A stretch of DNA of 13,776 nucleotides from Clostridia bacterium (GCA_900769475.1 CAAGGQ010000215.1:1-13776), one strand, 5' to 3'. Positions 6,958 to 13,776 are shown, counted from the stretch's first letter. The notes: a model not told the origin generated them from the letters alone. Translations and numbers: made by a program.

Positions 6958-8157
6958 TTATAGCGGATAGTATTTTGCCAGTCCCTCTTCGGAGGTCTCC
7001 CGGTAGCCAATGTGCAGGTGCTTTCCGGTTTCGTACATGGTTTTCACGATCATGTCAAAGCCAATCTTGCGGGATTCCCAAAGGAAGTTGGCCAGGGAAA
7101 GGGCGTTGATGGCTCGCATGGCCGCTACGGCGTTGCGCTCGATGCAGGGGATCTGCACCAGCCCCGCAATGGGGTCACAGGTCAGACCCAGGTGGTGCTC
7201 CATAGCGATCTCGGCGGCGCACTCGATCTGATCCAGACCCATCTCAAAGAGCTCGGCCAGGGCGGCGGCAGCCATGGAGCAGGCCGAGCCCACCTCGGCT
7301 TGGCATCCACATTCGGCTCCGCTGATGGAGGCGTTGGTCTTGATCAGATTGCCAATGATGCCTCCCGTGGCCAGGGCATGGAGGATTTCCAGATCGCTGA
7401 AGTGTCGGGTCTGTTGCATATAGCAGAGCACCGAGGGAACCACACCGCAGGCGCCGCAGGTGGGAGCGGTGACGATGGTGCCGCCGGAGGCGTTCTGCTC
7501 GCTCACGGCAAAGGCGTAGGAGCACACCATGCGGTTCTCCCGGGTTTGGGCTGATTCGTCGATGTGTCGCTGATTATACAGATGGTTGGCCTTGCGCTGT
7601 GTGCCAAGGCATCCGGGCAGAACGCCTCGGGAGGAGAGGCCGTCGTCCACGCTTCGTTTCATCACCCGCCAGATCTCGGCCAGGTATTCCCAAATATCCT
7701 TGCCCTCACATTCCTCCACGTATTGCCAAATACGCATATTCTTGGTGCGGCAATACTCGGCGATCTCGGAATAGGTGGAAAGGGAATAGATCTCGGGGAG
7801 CTCCAATAGCACCTCTCCCTCGGCTTGAATGGTGCCGCCTCCCACGCTGAAAACGCGCAGCTTCCCCAGCAGCTCTCCGTCTCGATAGGCATAAAAGTCC
7901 ATGGTATTGGGATGCACGTCGCAGGGCGTTTCGCGGTCAAATTCGATCTCGCAGGGGATGGGGGCAAAGGCTTCCTCGATCACCCGATCGGTCATGTGTC
8001 CCCGCCCGGTAAAGGCCAAAGAGCCAAAGAGGACCACCCGATAGCGGTTGGCGGTGGGGTAGAGGGCGGCAAAGCGCCGCGCGGCACGGTCGGGGCCAAT
8101 GGAATGGGAGCTGGAGGGCCCTTTTCCAATCTTATAAAGCTCTTTTAAGGATTGCAT
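6958..8157 (-). CDS. sdaA: Single-chain iron-sulfur L-serine dehydratase (L-serine ammonia-lyase)
   Basis: The 399-residue enzyme converts L-serine to pyruvate and ammonia using an oxygen-labile 4Fe-4S cluster. Both domains are fused in one chain: beta domain about 1-145, beginning GPSSSHSIGP (13-22), and alpha domain about 150-399 with APTCGACGVVPSVL (231-244), GAECGCQAEVGSACSM (280-295) and TCDPIAGLVQIPCIERNA (326-343). Likely cluster ligands are C285, C327 and C338. At 399 residues it is shorter than E. coli SdaA (454) and has no cysteine after 338, so the tail cysteine known in some homologues is absent. AGGAGA lies 6 nt before the ATG. It begins 28 nt after the AraC-family gene with no promoter between them, so it is probably co-transcribed. 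Confidence 0.95.
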   Translation of the reverse strand: MQSLKELYKIGKGPSSSHSIGPDRAARRFAALYPTANRYRVVLFGSLAFTGRGHMTDRVIEEAFAPIPCEIEFDRETPCDVHPNTMDFYAYRDGELLGKLRVFSVGGGTIQAEGEVLLELPEIYSLSTYSEIAEYCRTKNMRIWQYVEECEGKDIWEYLAEIWRVMKRSVDDGLSSRGVLPGCLGTQRKANHLYNQRHIDESAQTRENRMVCSYAFAVSEQNASGGTIVTAPTCGACGVVPSVLCYMQQTRHFSDLEILHALATGGIIGNLIKTNASISGAECGCQAEVGSACSMAAAALAELFEMGLDQIECAAEIAMEHHLGLTCDPIAGLVQIPCIERNAVAAMRAINALSLANFLWESRKIGFDMIVKTMYETGKHLHIGYRETSEEGLAKYYPL

Positions 8158-8185
8158 AGTGATCTCCTTTGGTTGTAATCAAGAA

Positions 8186-9019
8186 TTAGGGGGTATTTCG
8201 ATAGCTTTGGGGAGATATCCCCATGTGGCGTTTAAACAGCTTACTAAAGAAGAAGGGGTCGTCGTAGCCCACCTGTAGAGCGATCTGCTTGATGCTCATA
8301 TCGGTGCTTCGAAGCAGGTCGCAGGCACTTTGCAAGCGCAGGTCGATGATGTAGGCGGCGGGAGAAACCCCGGTCAGCTCCCGAAACAGGGTATGATAGC
8401 GGGACTGACTCAGACTTTCCATGCGCGCAAGATCGGGGATCCGCAGCTCCTTTTGGTAGGAGGCGTGGATCACTCCCAGGGAGCGTTCTAGGGTGCGGGC
8501 AACGGGCGAGGCGTGAAGGACCTCTCCCACGGTCAGAAGCAGCTGCTCCAGGGCGCAGGAAAGCTCCTTGGTCAAAAAGGGCTCGGGAATTACCAGACGG
8601 TCAAACAGACTGCGGAAGCGGGCGGGGATCCGAGGATCTCCCACGGCGCAGTGGCAGAGGGGGAGGGGAGTGAGTCCACATTCCTCCAGGAGCCGTGCGG
8701 CATAGGAGCCGGTAAAATGCACCCAAAAATAGGAGAGGGGCTTGGAAGAATGATAGGAATAACGATACCGATAGTGGGGAGGAAAGAGCAGGAAGGTCCC
8801 TTCGGTCACCGTCCGCTCTCCTTCGGGGAGGTGCACGGTCATCTCCCCCTCCACCAGGTAGAGCAGGTAGTAATCCTCTCTCCCGTCGGCAATGTCGGTG
8901 GAAAGAGGAAGGGTGGTTTCCATGTTTCCCGCGCAGTTTACCATCAGAGGGTAGGCGTCCGAGGCTCGGCTGCAGGACTGGATGCCCTTTTTGTCCCGAA
9001 AGGCGTAGTAGGATCGCAT
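8186..9019 (-). CDS. AraC-family transcriptional regulator with cupin sensor domain
   Basis: The 277-residue protein has an N-terminal cupin-like sensing domain (about 20-120; the segment YYLLYLVEGEMTVHLPEGER matches AraC_binding) and a C-terminal pair of helix-turn-helix motifs (about 193-216 and 242-264). The latter shows the AraC signature IALQVGYDDPFFFSKLFKRH followed by MGISPQSYR. Regulators of this build usually sense sugars or related small molecules and activate adjacent genes. It diverges from the oxidoreductase at 9177 and precedes sdaA in the same direction, so both are candidate targets. ATG at 9019-9017 has GGAGG 5 nt upstream. The frame is open for another 67 codons, but they cover the promoter and leader. 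The inducer cannot be read from the sequence. Confidence 0.92.
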   Translation of the reverse strand: MRSYYAFRDKKGIQSCSRASDAYPLMVNCAGNMETTLPLSTDIADGREDYYLLYLVEGEMTVHLPEGERTVTEGTFLLFPPHYRYRYSYHSSKPLSYFWVHFTGSYAARLLEECGLTPLPLCHCAVGDPRIPARFRSLFDRLVIPEPFLTKELSCALEQLLLTVGEVLHASPVARTLERSLGVIHASYQKELRIPDLARMESLSQSRYHTLFRELTGVSPAAYIIDLRLQSACDLLRSTDMSIKQIALQVGYDDPFFFSKLFKRHMGISPQSYRNTP

Positions 9020-9053
9020 GGGGCCCTCCTTTCTCGGCCAAGATTGTAGAAAA

Positions 9054-9084
9054 GTACATGGAAAGTGTAAAATGGTCAATGTAC
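9054..9084. promoter_or_regulatory. Candidate operator: inverted repeat GTACAT-N19-ATGTAC
   Basis: Half-sites at 9054-9059 and 9079-9084 lie between the divergent araC-type and oxidoreductase genes, downstream of the araC promoter. An imperfect direct repeat (ATGGAAAGTG at 9058, ATGGTCAATG at 9072) lies inside it. A weak rightward promoter (TTGTAG at 9044-9049, TAAAAT at 9068-9073) would overlap it. The position suggests a regulator site but nothing proves it. Confidence 0.4.
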
Positions 9085-9110
9085 AAAGCACCCGGTGGTG
9101 TTGTATCATA

Positions 9111-9139
9111 ATTATACGCCATTCGGCGAAAAAAATCAA
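9111..9139 (-). promoter_or_regulatory. SigA-type promoter of the araC-sdaA unit
   Basis: On the minus strand: TTGATT (9139-9134), 17-bp spacer, TATAAT (9116-9111). The start near 9104 gives a leader of about 85 nt that contains both half-sites of the inverted repeat at 9054-9084. Confidence 0.75.
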
Positions 9140-9176
9140 GACATTCAGCAAAAATAAAGGAGCTTTGGAGAAAATT

Positions 9177-10457
9177 ATGAAAACCGTACTGGTAATTGGA
9201 GCGGGAAGCCGGGGAACCACCTATTCCCGTATTGCGTCTGAACTGGGGGACGCCTTCCGCATCGTTGCGGTGGCCGAGCCCATGGAGCATCGAAGAAACT
9301 ACATGAAGGAGACCTACGGACTGCCCGAGGAGGCCTGCCACGTATCCTGGGAGGAATTTCTGGCGCGCCCCAAGTTTGCCGACGTGGCCTTTATCGCCAC
9401 CATGGATCGGGACCACATTGCTCCCGCTCTGGCCGCCATTGAAAAGGGCTACGATCTGCTGCTGGAAAAGCCCATGGGTGCCACTCCCGAGGAGTGCTGT
9501 ATCATCGAGCGGGCGGCGGCAAAGAAGGGCGTATTCGTTCTGGTCTGCCACGTGCTGCGCTTTACCCCCTTCTTCTGTGCCCTCAAGAGCCTCATCGACG
9601 CGGGATGCATCGGAAGGATCATGCACATTCAGCACGCCGAGTGCGTAGGCAACCTGCACCAGAGCCACAGCTTTGTGCGTGGAAATTGGCGAAACTCCGA
9701 GGAATCCACCCCCATGATCGTGCAAAAGACCTGCCACGATATGGATATTATGCAATGGCTGGTGGGCAAGGACTGTACCCGCGTGCACAGCTTTGGAAGC
9801 CTGAGCTACTTTACGAAGGAGAACGCTCCCGAGGGCGCTCCCGAGCGATGCATTGACGGTTGCCCCCACGCCGATACCTGCTACTACAACGCTCTAACGG
9901 TCTATCGGAAGCATTTTCGAAAGGCCTCCTTCTGTCGTGCCGCTACCAAAAAGATGCAGCCCACCGACGAGGATGTGGAGGAGATGCTCCGCACCTCGGA
10001 TTACGGACGCTGTGTGTTCCGCTGTGATAACAACGTGGTGGATCACCAAACCGTGAACCTGGAGTTTGAGGGGGGGGTGACCGCCAGCTTTACCATGTGC
10101 GCCTTTAACAAGGGCTCCCGCAACATTCGCATTATGGGAACCGATGGCGAGCTGATCGGCAACATGAGCGACGATTTTGTGACCCTGTACGATTTTGCCA
10201 CCCGGGAATACCGGCAGATCCTGCTCAAGGATGCCGTGCAAAACGATAGCATCGACGGCGGCCACGGCGGCGGTGATCAGGGGATCATCCGTGCTCTGAA
10301 GACCTGCCTGGAGGGAGATCGCTCCAACCCCTCGGTATGCACCATTGAGCGCACCTGCCGCAATCATCTCATTGCCTATGCCGCCGAGGAATCGCGCTTG
10401 AGTGGCAAGGTGGTAGACCTGCGGGAGTACGAGGAGCGCTTTGGAGGCCTCCTCTAA
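9177..10457 (+). CDS. Gfo/Idh/MocA-family oxidoreductase with cysteine-rich insertion
   Basis: The 426-residue protein has an N-terminal NAD(P)-binding Rossmann fold (VLVIGAGSRG, 4-13), the family EKP motif (97-99) and a C-terminal alpha/beta dehydrogenase domain with H187 and D188 (KTCHDMD) in the catalytic place. Members oxidise or reduce sugars, inositols or sugar derivatives. It is longer than the usual 330-390 residues because of an insertion (about 220-290) with C225, C229, C235, C253, C279 and C283, ending CDNNVVDHQ, which looks like a metal or iron-sulfur site. Related cysteine-bearing members are known in anaerobes but their substrate is unclear to me. ATG at 9177 has GGAG 6 nt upstream. 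It diverges from the AraC-type gene, its likely regulator. No clear terminator follows. Confidence 0.9.
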   Translation: MKTVLVIGAGSRGTTYSRIASELGDAFRIVAVAEPMEHRRNYMKETYGLPEEACHVSWEEFLARPKFADVAFIATMDRDHIAPALAAIEKGYDLLLEKPMGATPEECCIIERAAAKKGVFVLVCHVLRFTPFFCALKSLIDAGCIGRIMHIQHAECVGNLHQSHSFVRGNWRNSEESTPMIVQKTCHDMDIMQWLVGKDCTRVHSFGSLSYFTKENAPEGAPERCIDGCPHADTCYYNALTVYRKHFRKASFCRAATKKMQPTDEDVEEMLRTSDYGRCVFRCDNNVVDHQTVNLEFEGGVTASFTMCAFNKGSRNIRIMGTDGELIGNMSDDFVTLYDFATREYRQILLKDAVQNDSIDGGHGGGDQGIIRALKTCLEGDRSNPSVCTIERTCRNHLIAYAAEESRLSGKVVDLREYEERFGGLL

Positions 10458-10506
10458 AAAAGCAGAAAATCAACATTTTTTCGGTTCTTTTTCACGGATT
10501 TCTAAA

Positions 10507-10535
10507 TTGACAAGCCATCGCGGATGTGCTATAAT
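10507..10535 (+). promoter_or_regulatory. Consensus SigA promoter of the phosphoesterase lipoprotein gene
   Basis: TTGACA (10507-10512), 17-bp spacer, TATAAT (10530-10535) with extended -10 TG. Both hexamers are perfect consensus, so strong basal expression is expected. The start near 10542 gives a leader of about 47 nt. The last 10 spacer bases plus the -10 box are identical to the atp promoter. Confidence 0.9.
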
Positions 10536-10588
10536 AAATCCATCGTACTGCGATTTTACAAAAGATTTCAAAGGAGACGTGATTCATC

Positions 10589-12403
10589 ATGAAGAAGCTG
10601 TTATCGATCCTGTTGCTGCTTTCCATGTTGCTTGCTACCCTGGCCTCCTGCCAGCCCTCCACCGGGACCGGAGATACCACCACCGCAGGCACCGCCGCGG
10701 AGAGCGGTATGGCTCCCCTGACGCTGATCAGCGAGGGAAAGACCGAGTTCGTTGTGGTCCATAACCTGTGGGAGACCTCCAAGGAGCCCCTTCTCCAGGG
10801 ACGCATCGACACCATGGTTAAGAACATCGAAAAAAAGACGGGTGTGAAGATCAAACTGAAGAATTCCACCGATTTCAAGGATTCCGAGGACACTTTTGCC
10901 ATCCTTATCGGTTCCACCGGTACCCAGGCCTCCCTGGATGCCGCCAAGGGACTTCGCCTCAACGATTTTAACATCGTTCGTTCGGGCAACAAGATCGTGA
11001 TCGTTGCCGGAAGCCTGACCTCCCTTACCAGCGCCATCATCTTCTTCAGCGAAAAGGTGATCAACCCCCAGCTGAAGGACGGCACCACCGTCCTCTTTGG
11101 AGAGGAGCACGAGAAGCTTTTCCAAGCCAACTACGGTCTGCAAAGCTTTGCAGTAAACGGCAAGGAGCTTTCCGAATACACCATCGTGGTTTCCAGAAAC
11201 TATACCTCCGCCGAGTTCCAGACCGCCAACTTTATCCGCCAGATCGTGGGACAGCTTTCGGGCTACGATCTGCCCGTGGAGAAGGATACCAAAACCTTTG
11301 AAAACGAGATCCTGGTAGGAAATACGGCACGCACCACCATTTCGGCCAACTCTGTGACCGGATATAAGGTGGAGGTAACCGACCAAAACGTACAGATCGT
11401 TGCCGGATGCTCCTCGGCCTACGCCTTTGTGGAGCGTCTGTTCCAAACCGTGTACGCCAACAGCGGTGCGCTGACCTCGGAATCGGGAGATGGTCGCGAG
11501 GAATATGCTGCCAGAAACGACGCGATCCTTGGCAAGACCGGGGATATTCGCATCCTCTTCCACAATATTCTGAGCTACATTCCCGATGGAGATACCGAGC
11601 ACATCAACCTGACCTGGCGTTGGAATATGCAGGTGAACCTGTATAAGGATTACGGCGCCGACCTGATCTGCCTGCAGGAGTTTAACAACCTTCCCAGAGA
11701 GAACAGCAAGGGTGTGAAGAAGCTGCTGGATCAGATGGGTTACGCCGAGGTTCCTTACGATCCTCAGCTGGACGGGGATACGCCCATCTTCTACCGCCCC
11801 GAAAAGTTCGAGCTCTTAAAGTATGGCACCTACGTTTACACCACGCCCAACAATGATAACGATCGCTACGGCGGCTACAGCAAAATGACCATTTGGGCCA
11901 TCTTCAAGGATCTGGCCACGGGCAAGGTCTTTGGCCTGGCCTCCTCTCACCTGGATCACCAGATCACCGCGGACGCCAACGCCAGACGCGCCTCCGAGGC
12001 CCTGGAGCTCATCGATCTGATCAACAACAAGATCTGCGTGGGCGAATACGCCAATATCCCCATGATCCTGGGCGGCGACCTGAACACCAGCTACCACCGT
12101 GAGAACGATCTTTACGGACACACGGGTGCGCTGACCAATTTTGAGAAGGTGGGCGGCTTTATCGACGTGCAGACCACCCTTCCCGGAGCCGATCAAACGG
12201 GTACCTGGTGCGATCCTCCCAAGTACGACGATGCTACCGATCTCATGTCCCCCGGCATGAACCTGGGAGATGCGAATGCATCCATCGACCATTGCATCTA
12301 TCGCGGCAACGCCACTCCCACGCTGTTTGACGTGCTGGACGACAACTACGCGCGCATGGCCTCCGACCATCTGCCCTTTGTTGTGGACTTTAAATTGAAT
12401 TAA
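10589..12403 (+). CDS. Secreted lipoprotein with endonuclease/exonuclease/phosphatase-fold domain
   Basis: The 604-residue protein begins with a lipoprotein signal (MKKLLSILLLLSMLLATLAS, then C21) followed by a Thr/Gly-rich linker, so it should be anchored outside the membrane. Residues about 50-170 and 195-293 are two copies of an alpha/beta domain, each ending in a strand pattern of the type VQIVAG before a helix. Residues 317-604 are an EEP (DNase I-like) hydrolase domain: N326, E364 (LQE), H454 and H457 (SSHLDH), D497 and N499 (GGDLN), D567-H568 and D593-H594 (SDHLP). Such domains cleave phosphodiesters or phosphomonoesters with a divalent metal: nucleic acid, inositol phosphate or sphingomyelin. 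The substrate is unknown. AGGAG lies 12 nt before ATG 10589. It is a single-gene unit with its own promoter and terminator. Confidence 0.88.
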   Translation: MKKLLSILLLLSMLLATLASCQPSTGTGDTTTAGTAAESGMAPLTLISEGKTEFVVVHNLWETSKEPLLQGRIDTMVKNIEKKTGVKIKLKNSTDFKDSEDTFAILIGSTGTQASLDAAKGLRLNDFNIVRSGNKIVIVAGSLTSLTSAIIFFSEKVINPQLKDGTTVLFGEEHEKLFQANYGLQSFAVNGKELSEYTIVVSRNYTSAEFQTANFIRQIVGQLSGYDLPVEKDTKTFENEILVGNTARTTISANSVTGYKVEVTDQNVQIVAGCSSAYAFVERLFQTVYANSGALTSESGDGREEYAARNDAILGKTGDIRILFHNILSYIPDGDTEHINLTWRWNMQVNLYKDYGADLICLQEFNNLPRENSKGVKKLLDQMGYAEVPYDPQLDGDTPIFYRPEKFELLKYGTYVYTTPNNDNDRYGGYSKMTIWAIFKDLATGKVFGLASSHLDHQITADANARRASEALELIDLINNKICVGEYANIPMILGGDLNTSYHRENDLYGHTGALTNFEKVGGFIDVQTTLPGADQTGTWCDPPKYDDATDLMSPGMNLGDANASIDHCIYRGNATPTLFDVLDDNYARMASDHLPFVVDFKLN

Positions 12404-12411
12404 CCTTCTTT

Positions 12412-12443
12412 GCGCCTCCTCCCCGTGAGGAGGCGCTTTTTTT
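12412..12443 (+). terminator. Rho-independent terminator after the phosphoesterase lipoprotein gene
   Basis: A perfect 10-bp stem GCGCCTCCTC/GAGGAGGCGC (12412-12421, 12427-12436) with the 5-nt loop CCCGT, followed by seven T residues, 8 nt after the stop codon. A textbook intrinsic terminator. Confidence 0.95.
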
Positions 12444-12486
12444 GCGTTTGTTCCCACTTTGTTTACCATTTTCCAATCAAAACCTA

Positions 12487-12515
12487 TTGATTTCAGGAAA
12501 AGAATGTTATATAAT
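12487..12515 (+). promoter_or_regulatory. SigA-type promoter of the dCMP deaminase unit
   Basis: TTGATT (12487-12492), 17-bp spacer, TATAAT (12510-12515). The start near 12522 gives a leader of about 40-50 nt depending on the start codon used. Confidence 0.8.
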
Positions 12516-12569
12516 ATAAGTATTATGATGGCGGTGTATGCCTTCTGAACGGAAAGGATGAGGATGTTT

Positions 12570-13058
12570 ATGGATCGCGTAACCAAACAAAATTATTATC
12601 TTGATATCGCGCAAACCGTTTCGGAGCGCTCTACCTGCTTGCGTAAGCGCTACGGAGCCATCATCGTGAAGAACGATTCGATTATTTCCACCGGCTATAA
12701 TGGGGCGCCCCGCGGCCGCAAGAATTGCTCGGATCTGGGGCATTGCACCCGCAATAAGCTGGGGATCCCCCGGGGCGAGCGTTACGAGCTTTGTCGCTCG
12801 GTGCACGCCGAGGCCAACGCCATCATTGCCGCCTCCAGAGATCAGATGCTGGACGCCACCCTCTATATGGTGTGCATCAACTCCGAGAGCGGTGAGGTGG
12901 AGGCGGGAACCTGCTCTTGCATGATGTGCAAGCGTATGGTCATCAACGCCGGCATTACCAAGGTGGTGGTGCGGGACACCAAGGAGGACTTCCGCGAGAT
13001 CGACGTGTCCGATTGGATCGAGAACGACGATTCCCTCAGCGGCGTGTTCGGATATTGA
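12570..13058 (+). CDS. dCMP deaminase (deoxycytidylate deaminase), ComEB-like
   Basis: The 162-residue zinc enzyme would deaminate dCMP to dUMP, feeding thymidylate synthesis. The front STCLRKRYGAIIVKND (21-36) and STGYNGAPRG (40-49) are typical of the family. H79 and E81 of HAE, with C117 and C120 of CSCMMC, form the catalytic zinc site; the usual proline before the first cysteine is serine here. C23, C53, C59 and C75 could form a second structural zinc site. Three in-frame ATGs lie close together: 12558 has no room for a ribosome binding site, 12564 follows AAAGGA by 5 nt and 12570 follows GAGGA by 5 nt. I use 12570 because it fits family length, but 12564 is equally possible. A lipoprotein gene follows after 16 nt. 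Confidence 0.9.
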   Translation: MDRVTKQNYYLDIAQTVSERSTCLRKRYGAIIVKNDSIISTGYNGAPRGRKNCSDLGHCTRNKLGIPRGERYELCRSVHAEANAIIAASRDQMLDATLYMVCINSESGEVEAGTCSCMMCKRMVINAGITKVVVRDTKEDFREIDVSDWIENDDSLSGVFGY

Positions 13059-13074
13059 AAGGAAACAAAGACAC

Positions 13075-13776
13075 ATGAAACGTAAGATCTTGGGGCTGAC
13101 CCTCCTGTTGCTTGCTGTGCTGACGGTGCTTTCCTCCTGCGGAGGCGCTCCCACCCTGCGCTTTAAGAACGGGGTCTATACCAATAAAAAGACCAACATT
13201 TCTTATACCCACGCCCCCTCCTGCTACCAGGCCATTGCCTACCACGCGGATCAGGAGGTGGCAAAGATCGAGCAAAAGGGCATGGAGGATATTATCCTTT
13301 ACGCCGTGGACGGTGTGGATCCCTCCCGCTGGCTTACCACCGAAAACTACGAGCTTCTGTACGCCGTTGGCACCACCCTCCCCGCGCTGTGGGAGATGAA
13401 CGTGTCCACCGTGTACGTGAACCAGAGTGCCGAGATCTCCTTTGCTGTGGCAACCGTCAAGGAGGCCACCACCATCAACGCGCTGATCGAGGCCTATCAG
13501 AGCGGCGTATCCTTCCCCCAGTCCCACATGGAAAAGGGAATGTCCTACGAAAAATACGATCTGGTGTTCCAGAGCGAGCACCTGCGCTATTGTCTTGCAT
13601 ACTGGCAGTTTGAGGAGGAGGTTCTGATCTATGAGCCTATCTCCTCCCTCACCGATTTTGAGATCCTGTATCCCGGCGTTGAGGTGACCACCGAGGTCTA
13701 CGATTACATCGAGAACGGAGTGGCAAAGCAGGAGTATCTTGCCGTGTACCACTTTGGAAAGGGGATCGTGTACAAC
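13075..13776 (+). CDS. Lipoprotein of unknown function, 5' part
   Basis: 234 codons are visible and the frame is still open at the right edge, so the C-terminus is missing. The start MKRKILGLTLLLLAVLTVLSS, then C22-GG is a clear lipoprotein signal with lipobox LSSC, so the product should be membrane-anchored outside the cell. The rest has no family motif I recognise. It is rich in short polar and aromatic stretches, with C41 (APSCYQ) and a second cysteine in RYCLAYW near residue 182, and no further membrane segment. AAAGGA lies about 11 nt before the ATG, which is 16 nt after the dCMP deaminase stop, so the two genes probably share a transcript. A functional link between them is not apparent. 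Confidence 0.85.
   Translation, partial: MKRKILGLTLLLLAVLTVLSSCGGAPTLRFKNGVYTNKKTNISYTHAPSCYQAIAYHADQEVAKIEQKGMEDIILYAVDGVDPSRWLTTENYELLYAVGTTLPALWEMNVSTVYVNQSAEISFAVATVKEATTINALIEAYQSGVSFPQSHMEKGMSYEKYDLVFQSEHLRYCLAYWQFEEEVLIYEPISSLTDFEILYPGVEVTTEVYDYIENGVAKQEYLAVYHFGKGIVYN

Noticed and set aside
6659..7010. Small open frames on both strands across the hairpin cassette (87 and 74 codons).
   Set aside because: Their residues come from the inverted repeats and there is no ribosome binding site. Such translations are typical artefacts of intergenic repeats.
8601..9869. Open frame on the minus strand across the araC-type gene, the control region and the oxidoreductase.
   Set aside because: It overlaps two well-supported genes and the divergent promoters; no start signal.
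10458..10506. Possible terminator after the oxidoreductase (GAAAA and TTTTTTC around a short loop).
   Set aside because: The stem is only 5-6 A-T-rich pairs with no following T-run; too weak to call.
10601..11602. Open frame on the minus strand opposite the phosphoesterase lipoprotein.
   Set aside because: Mirrored frame with no ribosome binding site; the sense protein has a signal peptide, promoter and terminator.
1..13776. CRISPR arrays, tRNA or rRNA genes, IS elements or prophage genes.
   Set aside because: No regularly spaced repeats, cloverleaf sequences, transposase or phage motifs were seen on either strand.

Overview
The window looks like chromosomal DNA of an uncultured-type, moderately GC-rich Firmicute of class Clostridia, possibly an Oscillospirales- or Christensenellales-like gut anaerobe. 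The signs are the oxygen-sensitive single-chain iron-sulfur L-serine dehydratase, strong AGGAGG-type ribosome binding sites, SigA-type promoters (five with a TATAAT -10 box and an exact 17-bp spacer), lipoprotein signals and Ktr potassium transport. The taxonomic placement is inference. Base composition and style are even throughout. I see no phage, IS element, tRNA, rRNA or CRISPR array.

Positions 1-4354, minus strand: the front of an F-type ATP synthase operon in the order atpI-atpB-atpE-atpF-atpH-atpA-atpG. It reads leftwards from one promoter at 4326-4354. The gamma gene is cut by the left edge, so atpD and atpC should lie beyond it. Genes are packed tightly, with an 11-nt overlap (atpI/atpB), a 17-nt overlap (atpF/atpH), an ATGA overlap (atpH/atpA) and a 5-nt gap (atpA/atpG). 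The c subunit carries a glutamate in both transmembrane helices of the ion-binding motif, which suggests a sodium-type, two-carboxylate rotor.

Positions 4446-6667, plus strand: a divergent potassium uptake operon, ktrB (membrane channel-like subunit) then ktrA (RCK gating subunit), with its own promoter and a strong hairpin terminator. Positions 6626-6957 between the convergent ktrA and sdaA genes hold a run of hairpins bounded by two nearly identical 28-bp palindromic copies.

Positions 6958-9019, minus strand: an AraC-family regulator followed closely by an L-serine dehydratase, probably one transcript from a promoter at 9111-9139. Divergent to it is a Gfo/Idh/MocA-family oxidoreductase (9177-10457) with an inserted cysteine cluster. 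The shared control region carries a GTACAT/ATGTAC inverted repeat.

Positions 10507-13776, plus strand: a secreted lipoprotein with an endonuclease/exonuclease/phosphatase-fold catalytic domain behind two copies of an unnamed alpha/beta domain, with its own consensus promoter and terminator. It is followed by a dCMP deaminase and a second, unrecognised lipoprotein that runs off the right edge. Most of the window is housekeeping. The parts most worth following up are the c-subunit motif, the hairpin cassette, the lipoprotein phosphoesterase fusion and the AraC-serine dehydratase-oxidoreductase cluster.
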